49,243 nucleotides of DNA, taken from contig NZ_JAUKFY010000028.1 in the NCBI RefSeq assembly GCF_030489605.1, positions 1-49,243 on the forward strand. The letters are read 5' to 3'. Positions 19,601 through 27,600 of this stretch are shown here, one piece after another. Source of the stretch: Brevibacillus laterosporus (GTDB lineage: Bacteria; Bacillota; Bacilli; Brevibacillales; Brevibacillaceae). The position numbers and the translations under genes are program-made. The notes under the pieces were generated by a model that saw only the letters and a program-made list of their open reading frames with translations, ran no database searches and was not told the DNA's origin. Each line of letters opens with the position of its first letter. Positions within the stretch are counted from its first letter, which is position 1.

Positions 19601-21451
19601 CAGGAACTCTGCGCTTATGTGGTAACCGAAGAGGAGCTGTCTGTATCGAAGGTGCGAAAAGCGCTGTCTGCATTTATGCCAAGCTATATGATTCCTTCGC
19701 ATATTATACAGCTTGATCGCATGCCAGTAACCTCAAGTGGAAAACTGGATCGAAACGCATTGCCAGAGCCAAAAAGCTGTCAAACTGCAAGAGGTGAGTA
19801 TGTTGCAGCTAGCAGCGAAACGGAGAAGCTACTGGTGGGCATTTGGCAGGATGTCTTGGAGGTACCGCAAATTGGCATCCATGATCATTTCTTCGAGCTG
19901 GGCGGAGATTCGATCAAAGCGTTACAAATATCATCAAGATTGTATCAGCAAGGATTCAGTATTACTGTCAAAGACCTGTTCCAGTATCCAACAATCGGTG
20001 AGTTGTCTCCTTATGTTGGCAGCATCAGGCCGTCTATTGATCAAGGATTGGTAGAGGGTGAAGTGGCACTGACGCCGATTCAACGGACATTTTTAGAACA
20101 ACAAGAGAAGCGCGGTCTCCCTAGTCAATCTGTCGTACTGTACCGCAGGAATGGATTTGAGGAAAAAGCTGTGCAAGAAGTGTTTGAGCGTATGCTAGCC
20201 CATCATGATGCTCTTCGTATGGTATATAGCCAACAAGCGGGTGACTGGATACAGCATAATCGGGGAGCAGAAGAGCAAAGGTTTAGCTTGGAGATTGTTG
20301 ATGTTAGTCACGAAGCAGACATTGCGGCTAAAGTCGAAGAAAGCTTGATGAACATTCAGCAAGCTATGGATGTAGAGAGAGGGCCGTTGGTCAAGCTCAC
20401 ATTGTACCGGTCTGCTAGTGGCGATTACTTGCGGATAGCGATCCATCCTTTGGTTATTGATATTGATTCATGGAAAATTGTACTGGAGGACTTTGCAACT
20501 GGGTACAGCCAGTGGGTAGCTGGAGAGGCTATCGGCTTTCCATTGAAAACGACGTCATACCTTGACTACTCAACGCGGCTTTCTGAATATGCAAACAAAC
20601 CACGGTTGCTAATGGAACAGCAATTTTGGCGTGGTATCGAAGACATTCAAATCGCGGAGCTGCCAAAGGACATTGAGGCGCCAAATCATAAGAATCGAGA
20701 CAAGCTTACGATGAGTGTCAGGTTAACGGAGCTGGAAACGAATCAACTGCTTCATGAGGCACATGAGGCGTACAGTACGGATACGAAGGACCTGTTACTA
20801 ACAGCATTAGGATTATCCGTACAGCAATGGACGGGGGAAAAGCAAACGCGGGTGAATCTGGCAGGAAACGGACGCGAGGAGGAGATATTGGGAGAAATCG
20901 ACCTGTCGCGTACCGTAGGAGCTTTTACTTCCGTGTATCCGGTGGTACTGGATATGGCTGTGCCGAACGGATTGGCAAATGAGGATGAGCTTAGTTTTCA
21001 AATTAAATCGATCAAGGACAGTCTCAGACGAATTCCTGACAAAGGCATTAGCTATGGAGCTTTACGATATTTGAAATCAGAGGACAAAAAGGAGACAGCA
21101 GCTTGCTTGAACCCTGAAATCACACTTCACTTTTTAGGCCAATTTGACTTGGAATCAGCCAGTGAGATATTCGAGATTAGCTCTGTGAATACGAAAGGGT
21201 ACATGGAGTCTGCGCTCGTCATTACAGCGTTCGTTGTAAAAGGAGCTATGACGTTAGAGGTTGACTACCATAGGCAACTGTTTAACAAAGATACAATAGA
21301 GCAGTTTATGGCAAGCTTCCAGCAACAATTGCGGTTCATTATTGCCCATTGCGTCTCACGGGAAAAAGAGCAAACCTTAACAGATTTTAGCGACGAGGAT
21401 TTAACACTGGATGAATTAAAGGATATTTCTGGATTTTTATCAACTTTATAG
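9080..21451 (+). CDS. Non-ribosomal peptide synthetase, modules 1-3 (kurstakin-like)
   Basis: This 4123-residue enzyme has the order C(starter)-A-T-E / C-A-T / C-A-T-E. Approximate residues: C1 10-450, A1 460-957, T1 (phosphopantetheine Ser1003), E1 1054-1495, C2 1533-1970, A2 1987-2484, T2 Ser2533, C3 2609-3053, A3 3075-3560, T3 Ser3611, E3 3661-4094. The first C begins S-L-T-H-P-Q-K-R-I-W-Y-T-E-Q-L, typical of lipo-initiating domains that acylate residue 1. Ten-residue A-domain codes by eye: A1 and A2 DFWNIGMVHK (the textbook Thr code), A3 DVINFALVYK (7 of 10 like the Ala code DLFNNALTYK or its V variant). Expected output: acyl-D-Thr-Thr-Ala. E3 lacks both catalytic residues (see module 3 entry). 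The start follows GGGGAGGAA. It ends in an E domain, so it hands over to the second NRPS at 21483. Confidence 0.95.
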   Translation: MNKETERVISETYSLTHPQKRIWYTEQLYSNSSISNLAGFIRVKGNIDYSLLIKAIHFVTENNSDFQIRLIQNDDEEPKQYFAEPEPIEIPLFDIHDFEDFDRWANHESQISFEQIQSRLYAFSIIRVNNKETLIFGRFHHIMIDGVSLDFLARQIFEAYANLMDHEHQPQKKAPSYVSFIGNEQEYLSSPRFEKDCTFWHQKFSTLPEFISLKDYNSYQTGTKAQRKTIQVPKELTCKINEFCDNYTANIFSIFLATLYVYVYKMTGQRDIAIGTVYANRTTKEEKEMLGMFVSTFPLRTYLDPHIDFVTFLQHVNKEKASILRHQKYPYDLLIQHLRKNNPQTDRLFGICIEYRPLKWDEIGGVTYQTESLSHGHEINDVNIHIVEEMNTDKLKLYLDYRTELFTEQEIDSMINGLLNILQQVMMNPSQPLSEIELLSEEEKHQVLFTFNDTNAEYPMDKTISMLFEEQAEKTPNHIAVVWEDRQFTYRELNERANQLARTLLAKGVRREQLIGIMADRSLDMIVGILGILKAGGAYVPIDPDYPNERIQFLLEDSQVDVLLLQRQFLFEPPFQGRMLYLDDEELYTGDASNPISIAQPRDVAYVIYTSGTTGKPKGVLIEHKNVVRLLFNSKSLFDFNEADVWTLFHSFCFDFSVWEMYGALLYGGKLVIIPKAAAQDPAVFWEVIRRERVTVLNQTPSAFYSLVQEELSRVKSDIRLRKVIFGGEALLPTRLKQWKEKYPQVMFINMYGITETTVHVTYKEIHQADMDYTTSNIGKPIPTLSCYILDEQCRPVPIGVVGELYVSGEGVARGYLNRPELTAERFIENPFLPGKRMYKTGDLAKWLPNGDMEYGGRKDQQVKIRGHRIELGEIESKLLEMEKIQDAAVISRPDRCGQFTLYAYVVLKDGFTIKQTREALIQALPSFMIPAYFVSLECIPLTSNGKVNRQALPEPDGDNHSGVEYTAPRNPIEEALSSVWQEILGVNRIGIADNFFQLGGDSIKALQVCSHMRKLGYELSVKSLLQHPSIAEVSSFVRKFRQMIDQGPVEGEVNFTPIQMELFQEQEGDGLHHYNQSVLLYRRNGFDPSLVCRAFERLTEHHDALRIQVSRSNEGSWVQYNRGLEGQKVHVHVVDMTRETDIAARIAEEELHIQRSMNLTTCPILVKLGIFCTAMGDHLLIAIHHLVVDGVSWRILLEDFSDLYRQLEANEEMKLPAKTTSYREYASQLQSFAGSKKLIKELAYWKEIESLSIVPLPKDGEALRRKQADERLLSLALSEEETELLLKETHRAYHTEINDILLTALGLAVQKWTGQEQVLISLEGHGREEILPGVDISRTVGWFTSIYPVLLDLRTPDQTHLSSNLLGYQIKRIKDGLRRIPNKGKGYGIAKYMMPKEHKQAIAFQAQPDIRFNYLGQFDNDIQRDVFQRSMYQSQYMVSGEALRAVALDINAMVVGGSLTLTVGYHREEYKEATVVQFLEGFLQYIRDIILHCTGLTETEKTASDFSSHTLTTDEWDVLSERLKAEGSIEEIEDIYPLSYMQEGMLFHYLKEEGTTAYFEQATFELAGDLHIPAFEQSVNELLDRYDVLRTVFIYEELAQPQQVVWKQRRLTVHAKDLSDMEENQQTAYIDAFKENDRKRGFDIQCDLLLRISIFKVKENRYTLIWSFHHLIMDGWCLGIIFTDVFHSYHALQQGKTIRLDKAMSYRKYIEWLYENDREEALSYWRNYLDNYTQQTTIPRTGERRDHGAYHHEELSLTLDETLTERLQQLAQANQVTVNTVFQAIWAVLLRQYNRTDDVVFGTVVSGRSAEIPGIEKMVGLFINTIPVRVRFGQMSFRELLQQIQQRALETEPFTYCPLYEVQAQSELRQHLFDHLLVFENYPIEQGMKALSGSEKQGLQIEGIDFSEHNNYDFTVTVIPGKEIKIIYSYNAHVLERKRVESIAGHLKQVLAGVTMNPDCLLEEAEILTEQEKMHLLEECNDTKTDYPREKTIHQIFEEQARSHPDKIAVANGDSSLTYRELNEKANQLARVLRAKGVEADQLIGILCERSIEMIVGILGVLKAGGAYVPIDPDYPQERIRFILSDSACHILLTQSHLVAETEFFGEQILLDCPDYAQAEPTDLAPINTPNDLAYVIYTSGTTGTPKGVLIEHRNVVRLLYNDKSPFDFDSNDIWTLFHSYCFDFSVWEMYGALLYGGKLVIVPKEVTQDPHLFVRLLEEQGVTILNQTPTAFYQVMHEEMQTENTGLSLRMVIFGGEALAPAKLKSFKEKYRHIKLINMYGITETTVHVTYKDISDEEIKQNSSDIGKPIPTLTAYVLDPRNKLVPVGVPGELHVGGDGLARGYLNRVELTSEKFIQNPYVPKQRLYKSGDLVRRLPNGNLEYLGRIDHQVKIRGHRIELGEIERKLLEHPAIKEAAVLAREGDGGHKSLCAYFTADPKLVVSEVKVYLAKQLPSFMLPAYFILLENMPLTSNGKVDRKALPQQTDSLRDKQSYQAPRNELERQLAEIWQDMLGVEQIGIHDNFFDLGGDSIRAIGLVNKMNRHCRIHVQIKQMYLYPTIRMLVEHIQSQTADDQYEKLYRAAIDAIEAGKARLQEDVRFVEHLTNVEDLHPMSEISKGMIYHGLQTPEAALYHDQIVYRFKDGSYEHDVMLKTVKLLVEKHSILRSSFHIHNFPEPVQLIHQQVAMEVNFFELTDKTAEERERFIADHLAKDRQNPFATDVHKPLWRLHVYTLDEQCVLLVWIFHHAIMDGWSVASLMTEITSVYHSLKERKPLEIEPLKSSYKDFVIEQLAIKNNPASKRFWQEELAYYKRWELPGIKGSGEETENATHNVITQSLDSSLVTYLKRTAQQLDTTLKTVCFTAFLSMLRTYAFEEEVVAGLVENARPVCEDGEKILGCFLTTVPFRIKFEQNITWAELIRNVHRKHVELKEYGRLPLLDICRATGENAYGKNPFFDVMFNYVDFHVFNNIAENAIEVNNILFEMENSYERTNMLLDFSVSTTLGHNLIKIGSVLPQGIVQQMMQTFLRILELMVADVNGSVDKMDIILPEEKETLLSTFNQAPVCLPTEEPIHRLLEQAAEQTPDRIALEYQDRQMTFQDVNQRANQLAHHLCKRGVTANQLVGIITERSFDMIVGILAVLKAGGAYVPIDPDFPVDRIEYILRDSQANVLLAHSGLVTEVSFTGEVVFIDQEESYEASKDNLGIIPEMNDLAYVIYTSGSTGLPKGVTIEHANLIHILQAHEYLYPLEANDAFLLKTNYTFDVSIIEIFGWIVGRGRLVILEPGAEKEPVLIMQAIERHHVTHINFVPSMLNWFVYNGGQINAIRQLKYIFAAGEALASELANKIREALPDVRLENLYGPTEASVYATSYSVQDYMDKFVPIGKPLPDVQIFILSRMNQLQPLGVVGELCIAGSGVARGYLNRPDVTAEKFVGNRITGKGTLYKTGDLARWLPDGNIEYLGRLDHQVKIRGYRIELGEIEAGLLQAAAAREAAVIARENAYGQQELCAYVVTEEELSVSKVRKALSAFMPSYMIPSHIIQLDRMPVTSSGKLDRNALPEPKSCQTARGEYVAASSETEKLLVGIWQDVLEVPQIGIHDHFFELGGDSIKALQISSRLYQQGFSITVKDLFQYPTIGELSPYVGSIRPSIDQGLVEGEVALTPIQRTFLEQQEKRGLPSQSVVLYRRNGFEEKAVQEVFERMLAHHDALRMVYSQQAGDWIQHNRGAEEQRFSLEIVDVSHEADIAAKVEESLMNIQQAMDVERGPLVKLTLYRSASGDYLRIAIHPLVIDIDSWKIVLEDFATGYSQWVAGEAIGFPLKTTSYLDYSTRLSEYANKPRLLMEQQFWRGIEDIQIAELPKDIEAPNHKNRDKLTMSVRLTELETNQLLHEAHEAYSTDTKDLLLTALGLSVQQWTGEKQTRVNLAGNGREEEILGEIDLSRTVGAFTSVYPVVLDMAVPNGLANEDELSFQIKSIKDSLRRIPDKGISYGALRYLKSEDKKETAACLNPEITLHFLGQFDLESASEIFEISSVNTKGYMESALVITAFVVKGAMTLEVDYHRQLFNKDTIEQFMASFQQQLRFIIAHCVSREKEQTLTDFSDEDLTLDELKDISGFLSTL
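13640..16830 (+). other. NRPS module 2: C-A(Thr)-T
   Basis: The C domain (H-H-L-I-M-D-G-W-C, start P-L-S-Y-M-Q-E-G-M-L-F-H) resembles the D-accepting type, matching the E domain before it. The A code is again DFWNIGMVHK (Thr). The carrier is L-G-G-D-S-I-R-A although no E domain follows, an exception to the usual GGHS-before-C pattern. After it comes an extra linker rich in A, E and K before the next C domain. Confidence 0.85.
16830..21448 (+). other. NRPS module 3: atypical C-A(Ala-like)-T-E(inactive?)
   Basis: C3 starts D-L-H-P-M-S-E-I-S-K-G-M-I-Y-H and has H-H-A-I-M-D-G-W-S, a subtype unlike the other six C domains here. The A code DVINFALVYK is closest to Ala. The E domain reads H3789-P3790-L-V-I-D3794-I where active ones have H-H-x-x-x-D-G, and L-A3928-G-N-G-R-E where active ones have L-E-G-H-G-R-E. 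The catalytic His and Glu are therefore replaced by Pro and Ala, and I predict loss of epimerisation. The next C domain is nevertheless of the D-accepting type. Confidence 0.8.
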
Positions 21452-21454
21452 AAC

Positions 21455-21482
21455 CTATAATAGAGGGGAGCGTTCCTCCATA
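21455..21482 (+). promoter_or_regulatory. Intercistronic ribosome site of the second NRPS gene
   Basis: GAGGGGAG lies in the 31-base gap before the ATG at 21483. CGTTCCTC just after it can fold back on the purine tract, which could partly mask the site. Biological effect is uncertain. Confidence 0.35.
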
Positions 21483-24400
21483 ATGAATAAAGCAGACATT
21501 CAAGATATTTTCCCGTTGTCTCCTATGCAGGAAGGGATTTTGTTTCACTCCATCATGAACAACCATTCTAACGCTTATTTTGAACAATTTGATTTTACGG
21601 TAGAAGGCCATGTTGCTGTGGAATGCTTGCAAGAGAGTATGAATAAAGTAATCGCTCACTACGATATTCTCAGAACGGTTTTTATTTATCAGAATGTTTC
21701 CAAGCCCCGTCAGGTTGTGTTGAAGAAACGAGATTCTCACATTCATTACCAGGATATTTCTCATTTGCCAGCGTCAGATATAGAGCCTTTTATCGAGCAA
21801 TTCAAGGCCGATGACCGGGAAAAAGGGTTCGATATCTCCAAGGATGTTTTGCTTAGAATGTCAATCTTTCGGGTCGCTGAGCAAAGTTACAGATTTGTCT
21901 GGAGCTATCATCACATCATTATGGACGGCTGGTGCCGGGGTATTATCATTACTGCTTTATTCAACTGCTACCGGGCTTTGCTACACAATCAAACAATCCT
22001 ACTTGAGAAAACACAGCCTTATAGTACGTATATTAAGTGGTTGGGCAAACGTGACAAAAAAGAAGCACTAGCATATTGGAAAACGTATTTGCTTGGATAT
22101 GAACAGCAAGCATCACTTCCATTTTCCGGGGGACAAGCCGTTCAAGAGGGCTACCTGCCCGAGGAAGTCCGATTATTGCTGGATCGAGAGGTTACAAAAG
22201 GGCTTGTTCAATTGGCGAAGAAAAATCATGTCACCTTGAACACTGTGTTTCAGGCTCTTTGGGGTCTTTTGCTCCAACGCTATAATGACACAGACGATGT
22301 TGTGTTCGGCTCGGTTGTTTCAGGCAGACCTGCTGAAATCAAAGGAATCGAAAGCATGGTGGGGTTGTTTATCAACACAATTCCAGTGCGAATTCAATCC
22401 GATCAGCTTTCCTTCTCTACATGGATACAACAGCTTCAAAAGAATAGCGTTGCAGCCGAGGCTTACAGTTATTCTCCGCTATATGAAATTCAGGCAGAAT
22501 CCATTATTAAGCAAGAGCTGATTCATCATATTATGGTTTTTGAAAATTTTCCTCTCCAGCAAGGGCTTGAGCAAGCAAAACATGTTGGATTTTCGATCGA
22601 ACAAGTTTCTACCACCGAAAGAACCAACTATGATCTGACGATTATCGTGGAGCCGTCAGAGGAAGTTCTGATTAAGTTTTGCTATAACGCCAACCGATAC
22701 GATAAGGAAAATATTCAAAGAGTAGCGGGGCATCTGATGCAAGCCGCCCAGGCTGTGCTTAAGCAGCCGGATATAAAGGTGAGAGATATTGAATTGCTGA
22801 CGAAATCCGAAGAACGCCAATTATTGGAGTTTAATGATACGATGGCGGATTATCCGAGGAATGCGACTATTCATCAGCTTTTTGAAGAACAGGCGAAGAA
22901 AAATCCGGATCATATTGCGGTTGTGGCACAAGAGGGGATGTTGACATATCAGGAGCTTAACGAACGAGCCAATCGATTGGCTAGAGTGCTTCGCGGCAAA
23001 GGAGTGAAAGCGGACAGCATCGTTGGATTGATGATCGAACGTTCTTTGGATATGATCATTGGCATTTTTGGCATCTTAAAGGCTGGTGGAGCTTATCTGC
23101 CTATTGATCCTGGTTATCCGCAGGAACGCATTGAGTACTTGCTGGAAGATAGCGGCACTTCTATCTTATTGCTTTCGCAGTCTTTAAAGGAGCATGTCAA
23201 ATTTTCAGGCGTTACGATGAGCTTGGATGAGCTAAAGCTGGACGAAGGTGATGGCAGTAATCTGGAGCCAGTATCTCTTTCTGAACATTTAGCTTACATT
23301 ATCTATACATCTGGTTCTACAGGCAAGCCAAAGGGGGTCATGGTGGAGCATCACAGTGTTGTGAACCGACTTCTTTGGATGCAAAAACATTATCCCTTGG
23401 AGAATCGCGATGTCATTTTGCAGAAAACACCGATTTCTTTTGATGTTTCGGTATGGGAGTTATTTTGGTGGTCTTGGACAGGGGCGAAAGTTTGCCTGCT
23501 GGCACCAGGCGGAGAAAAGGACCCTAGAACCATTGTCCAAGCAATCGAGCGGCACCAAGTAACAACGATGCATTTTGTTCCATCGATGCTGCATATGTTT
23601 CTCGAATCGGTAGCTCTACGCCAAGAAGCTCACCGCTTGCGCTGCCTACGCCGTGTATTTACAAGCGGCGAGGCTTTGCACGTCAAGCATGGAGAGCGTT
23701 TCCGAACGCTATTGTATCAAGCGAATGGCACGAAGCTTCATAATTTGTACGGTCCGACTGAGGCAACTGTGGATGTAAGCTTCTACGATTGTCCAATGGA
23801 CGGGCCGATTACACAGATTCCTATCGGTAAGCCAATTGATAACACTCGATTGTATATAGTGAATCGGCAGGGCAGGATGCAGGGAATTGGTATGCCTGGA
23901 GAACTGTGCATAACTGGGGTCGGTGTGGCCAGAGGGTACTACCATCGTCCAGACCTAACAAGGGAGAAGTTTGTCACCAATCCTTTTAATCCAAGCGAGC
24001 GTATGTACCGGACGGGGGACTTAGCTAGATGGCTTCCAGATGGAAACATAGAGTACATGGGGCGGATTGATCATCAGGTAAAAATCCGGGGAAATCGCAT
24101 CGAGCTGGGAGAAATTGAGTCTAGACTGCTTCAGCTTCCTCCCGTAAAAGAAACGGTCGTGATGGCCCGACCGGATCGAGAAGGGAATAATTATCTAACC
24201 GCTTATTATGTAGCAGAGGAGAAGCTGTCGATATCTGATGTGCGAAAGCAACTGTCCCAAGCACTTCCCGGCTATATGATCCCCTCATATTTCATACAAG
24301 TAGAAAGCATGCCATTGACGTCAAACGGGAAGGTTGACCGCAAGGCATTGCCAGAGCCGGAAGGAAACGCAGAGAAAGGACGGGAATATCTTGCACCCCG

Positions 24401-24640
24401 CAATCAGTTAGAAGAACAGCTTACTCTCATATGGCAAACTGTTCTGGGCATAGAGAGCATTGGCGTACGAGATAACTTTTTTGACTTAGGAGGTCACTCG
24501 CTGAAAGCTACTGCGCTTGTTACCCGCATCCACCAACAGCTTCAGGTTGAGGTACCGCTCCGAGAGGTTTTTCAGTCCCCGACAATCGAAGGCTTGGCCC
24601 GCGTCATGTCCAGACTGGATACGAACGTGCATGCCTCCAT
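21483..24640 (+). other. NRPS module 4: C-A(Ser)-T
   Basis: The C domain begins D-I-F-P-L-S-P-M-Q-E-G-I-L-F-H and has H-H-I-I-M-D-G-W-C, the form found after E domains. The code DVWHFSLVDK is a standard Ser code. The carrier is L-G-G-H-S. In kurstakin the Ser at this position provides the lactone oxygen. Confidence 0.85.
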
Positions 24641-27600
24641 CGAACCTGCGGGAGAACAGGATATGTATCCAGTTTCTTCCGCGCAAAAGAGGCTGTACAT
24701 CCTTCAACAACTGGAAGGAGCCGAGCAAGGTTATAACATGCCAGCAGCTCTGCTGATCGAAGGACCGCTGAATCGAGAACGCTTTGAAGGGACAGTCATG
24801 CAACTTGTCAGTCGCCACGAAGCATTACGGACTTCCTTTGAGCTTGTGAATGGCACACCTGTGCAGCGAATTCAACAGCATGCAAAGACAAAGGTAAGCT
24901 TTTGGGAGGTGGAGGAGAGTGAGGTAGAGGCGCATGTACGTGAGTTTGTCCGCCTGTTCGATTTATCTTGTGCTCCACTTCTGCGAGTGGCCTTGCTGCG
25001 AATTAAGGCTGATCGGCATATTCTCCTGTTTGATATGCACCACATCATTTCCGATGGGGTATCAATGAACATACTAGTGGAGGAATTTGCGAAGCTTTAT
25101 GAGGGAGAGCAGCTACCTTCGTTGCGCATCCAGTACAAGGATTACGCAGTATGGCAACAGACTTGGCTGCAAAGCGAACAATACAAAGCACAGGAGCGTT
25201 TCTGGCTGGAACAGCTATCTAAAGAGTTGCCCGTGCTGGAGCTGCCAACGGATTACCCGCGTCCTGCGGTGAAGAGCTTCAGCGGAGATCAGGTTGCCTT
25301 TACATTGGATGCAGAGACGACTCAAGGCTTGCATCGGATTACTAGAGAGCATGGATCAACACTGTACATGGTTCTACTAGCCGCTTACAGCGCCCTGTTA
25401 AGCAGGTATAGCGGACAAAATGAGATTATTGTTGGGACACCGGTAGCCGGCCGGCCGCACGCCGATTTGGAACGAGTAATGGGGATGTTCGTAAATACTG
25501 TGGCCTTGCGCTGTTTCCCAGATGGAAAGAAAACGTTCAAGACGTACTTGCAAGAGGTGAAACAAACCGCATTACAAGCATATGAGCATGCGGACTTCCC
25601 ATTTGAAGAGCTGGTGGAAAAACTAGATGTGCCACGCGATCTGAGTCGCAATCCTGTATTTGACGCCATGTTTGTATTGCAAAATATGGATCGAAAACCG
25701 TTGCAAGCAAAGGATTTATGGGTTGTTCCGCATTCGTTTTCCCAAACTGCGGCTAAATTCGATCTTACCTTGCAGGCGGCGGAAGCCAAAGACGTAATCG
25801 AGTGTAGCCTAGAATACAGTACAGCACTGTTTAGGAAGGAAACCATGCGACGCTGGACACAGCATTTCATCCGAATGCTCAAAGAGATTGCTAAGGACCC
25901 GGAAGTAGAAATAAGCAGGCTGGAAATGCTGAGCGAGACAGAGAAAAGGGAGCTGTTGGTGCAGTTCAACGATACCGCAGCAGAGTACCCAAGAGATACA
26001 ACCATTTTTCAGTTATTTGAGGAGCAGGCTGAAAAAACACCAGATCATATTGCTGTTGTGTTTGATGATCAAAGGCTTACGTATCGGGAACTAAACGAAC
26101 GGGCCAATCAATTAGCAAGAACTCTTCGTGCGCAAGGCGTACAGTCTGAAAGCGTCGTTGGACTGATGGTCGAGCGTTCTTTGGAGATGATTGTCGGAAT
26201 TCTTGGCATTCTGAAAGCGGGCGGTGCATATCTGCCAATCGACCCAGCATATCCGCAGGAACGGATCCGCTATATGCTGTCCAACAGCGGTGCAGAATTA
26301 GTGGTTACCCGTAAGCAGTTTGAAAGTAGCATCAATGTGCCTGGTTTGTATTTTGAAGATTCAATCATTGGGCGGCAAAGCACTGAGAATGTGGATGTTC
26401 AGCTTGCTTCTCATCATTTGGCCTATATCATTTACACATCGGGTACGACTGGACAACCCAAGGGGGTAATGATCGAGCATCAAAGTATCCTCAATACAAT
26501 CCAGTGGAAGGTAACGGCGTATCATTACCGGGATGCTCGAGTTTTGATGCTGAATCCGTTTGTGTTCGATTCCTTTGTCACACATTTTTTTGCTCCTATA
26601 GTTTCGGGAGCCACAGTGTATTTTTTAAACGAGCAAGAAGCAAAAGACCCAATCTGGATCAAGCGAGTCATTCGGGAGCAAAGCATTACGCATTTGCAAA
26701 GTCCCCCAAGCTTTTATTCAGCCTTGCTCGAGGGTATGTCGGCAAAAGATTTGCAATCGGTGCGTAATATCGTGGTCGCTGGTGAAAAGGTCAGTAAAGG
26801 ATTGGTGGAAACAATCCGCTCGCTTCATCCTGATATTGAAATTGTTAACGAATATGGCCCTACGGAAAATAGTGTTATTACAAGCGCACTTCTTATAAAG
26901 GGCACGCCTGAGTTGATTACGATTGGCAGACCCATAGCCAATACCCGCGTGTATATTCTGGGGAAACATCAGGAGCTACAGCCAACGGGAATTGCGGGAG
27001 AAATCTATATTTCGGGCCGGGGGTTGGCACGAGGATACTTACATGATGAAGAACTGACAGCACAAAAATTTGTTGTAAATCCCTTTAATCCAACCGAAAA
27101 AATGTATAAAACAGGAGATCAAGCTAGATGGCTTCCTACCGGAGAGATTGAATATTTAGGCCGGATCGACTATCAGGTTAAAATACGTGGCTTTCGCATT
27201 GAACTGTGGGAAATTGAAGACAGGCTCTTAGCTTATGAAGGAATAAAGGAGGCTGTCGTTGTCGATCGGGAGGATAGTCATGGAACTAGGTTGTTGTGTG
27301 CTTATTATGTGACGACGGGGCAAGCGCCAGAAGCAGCCAGTTTGCGAAAACATGTGTCAGAGGGTTTGCCAGAGTACATGGTTCCTTCGTATTTTATAAG
27401 GCTGGAGAGCATGCCGTTAACATCAAACGGGAAAGTGAATCGCAAGGCGTTGCCAGAGCCGAAGGGAAGCTTGGAGACGGGGCGGGAATATGTTGCGCCG
27501 CGTAACCAGCTAGAAGAGCAACTTACCCACATTTGGCAAGATGTTCTTGGCATTGAGCGTATTGGCATGCACGATAACTTCTTTGAGCTGGGAGGACATT

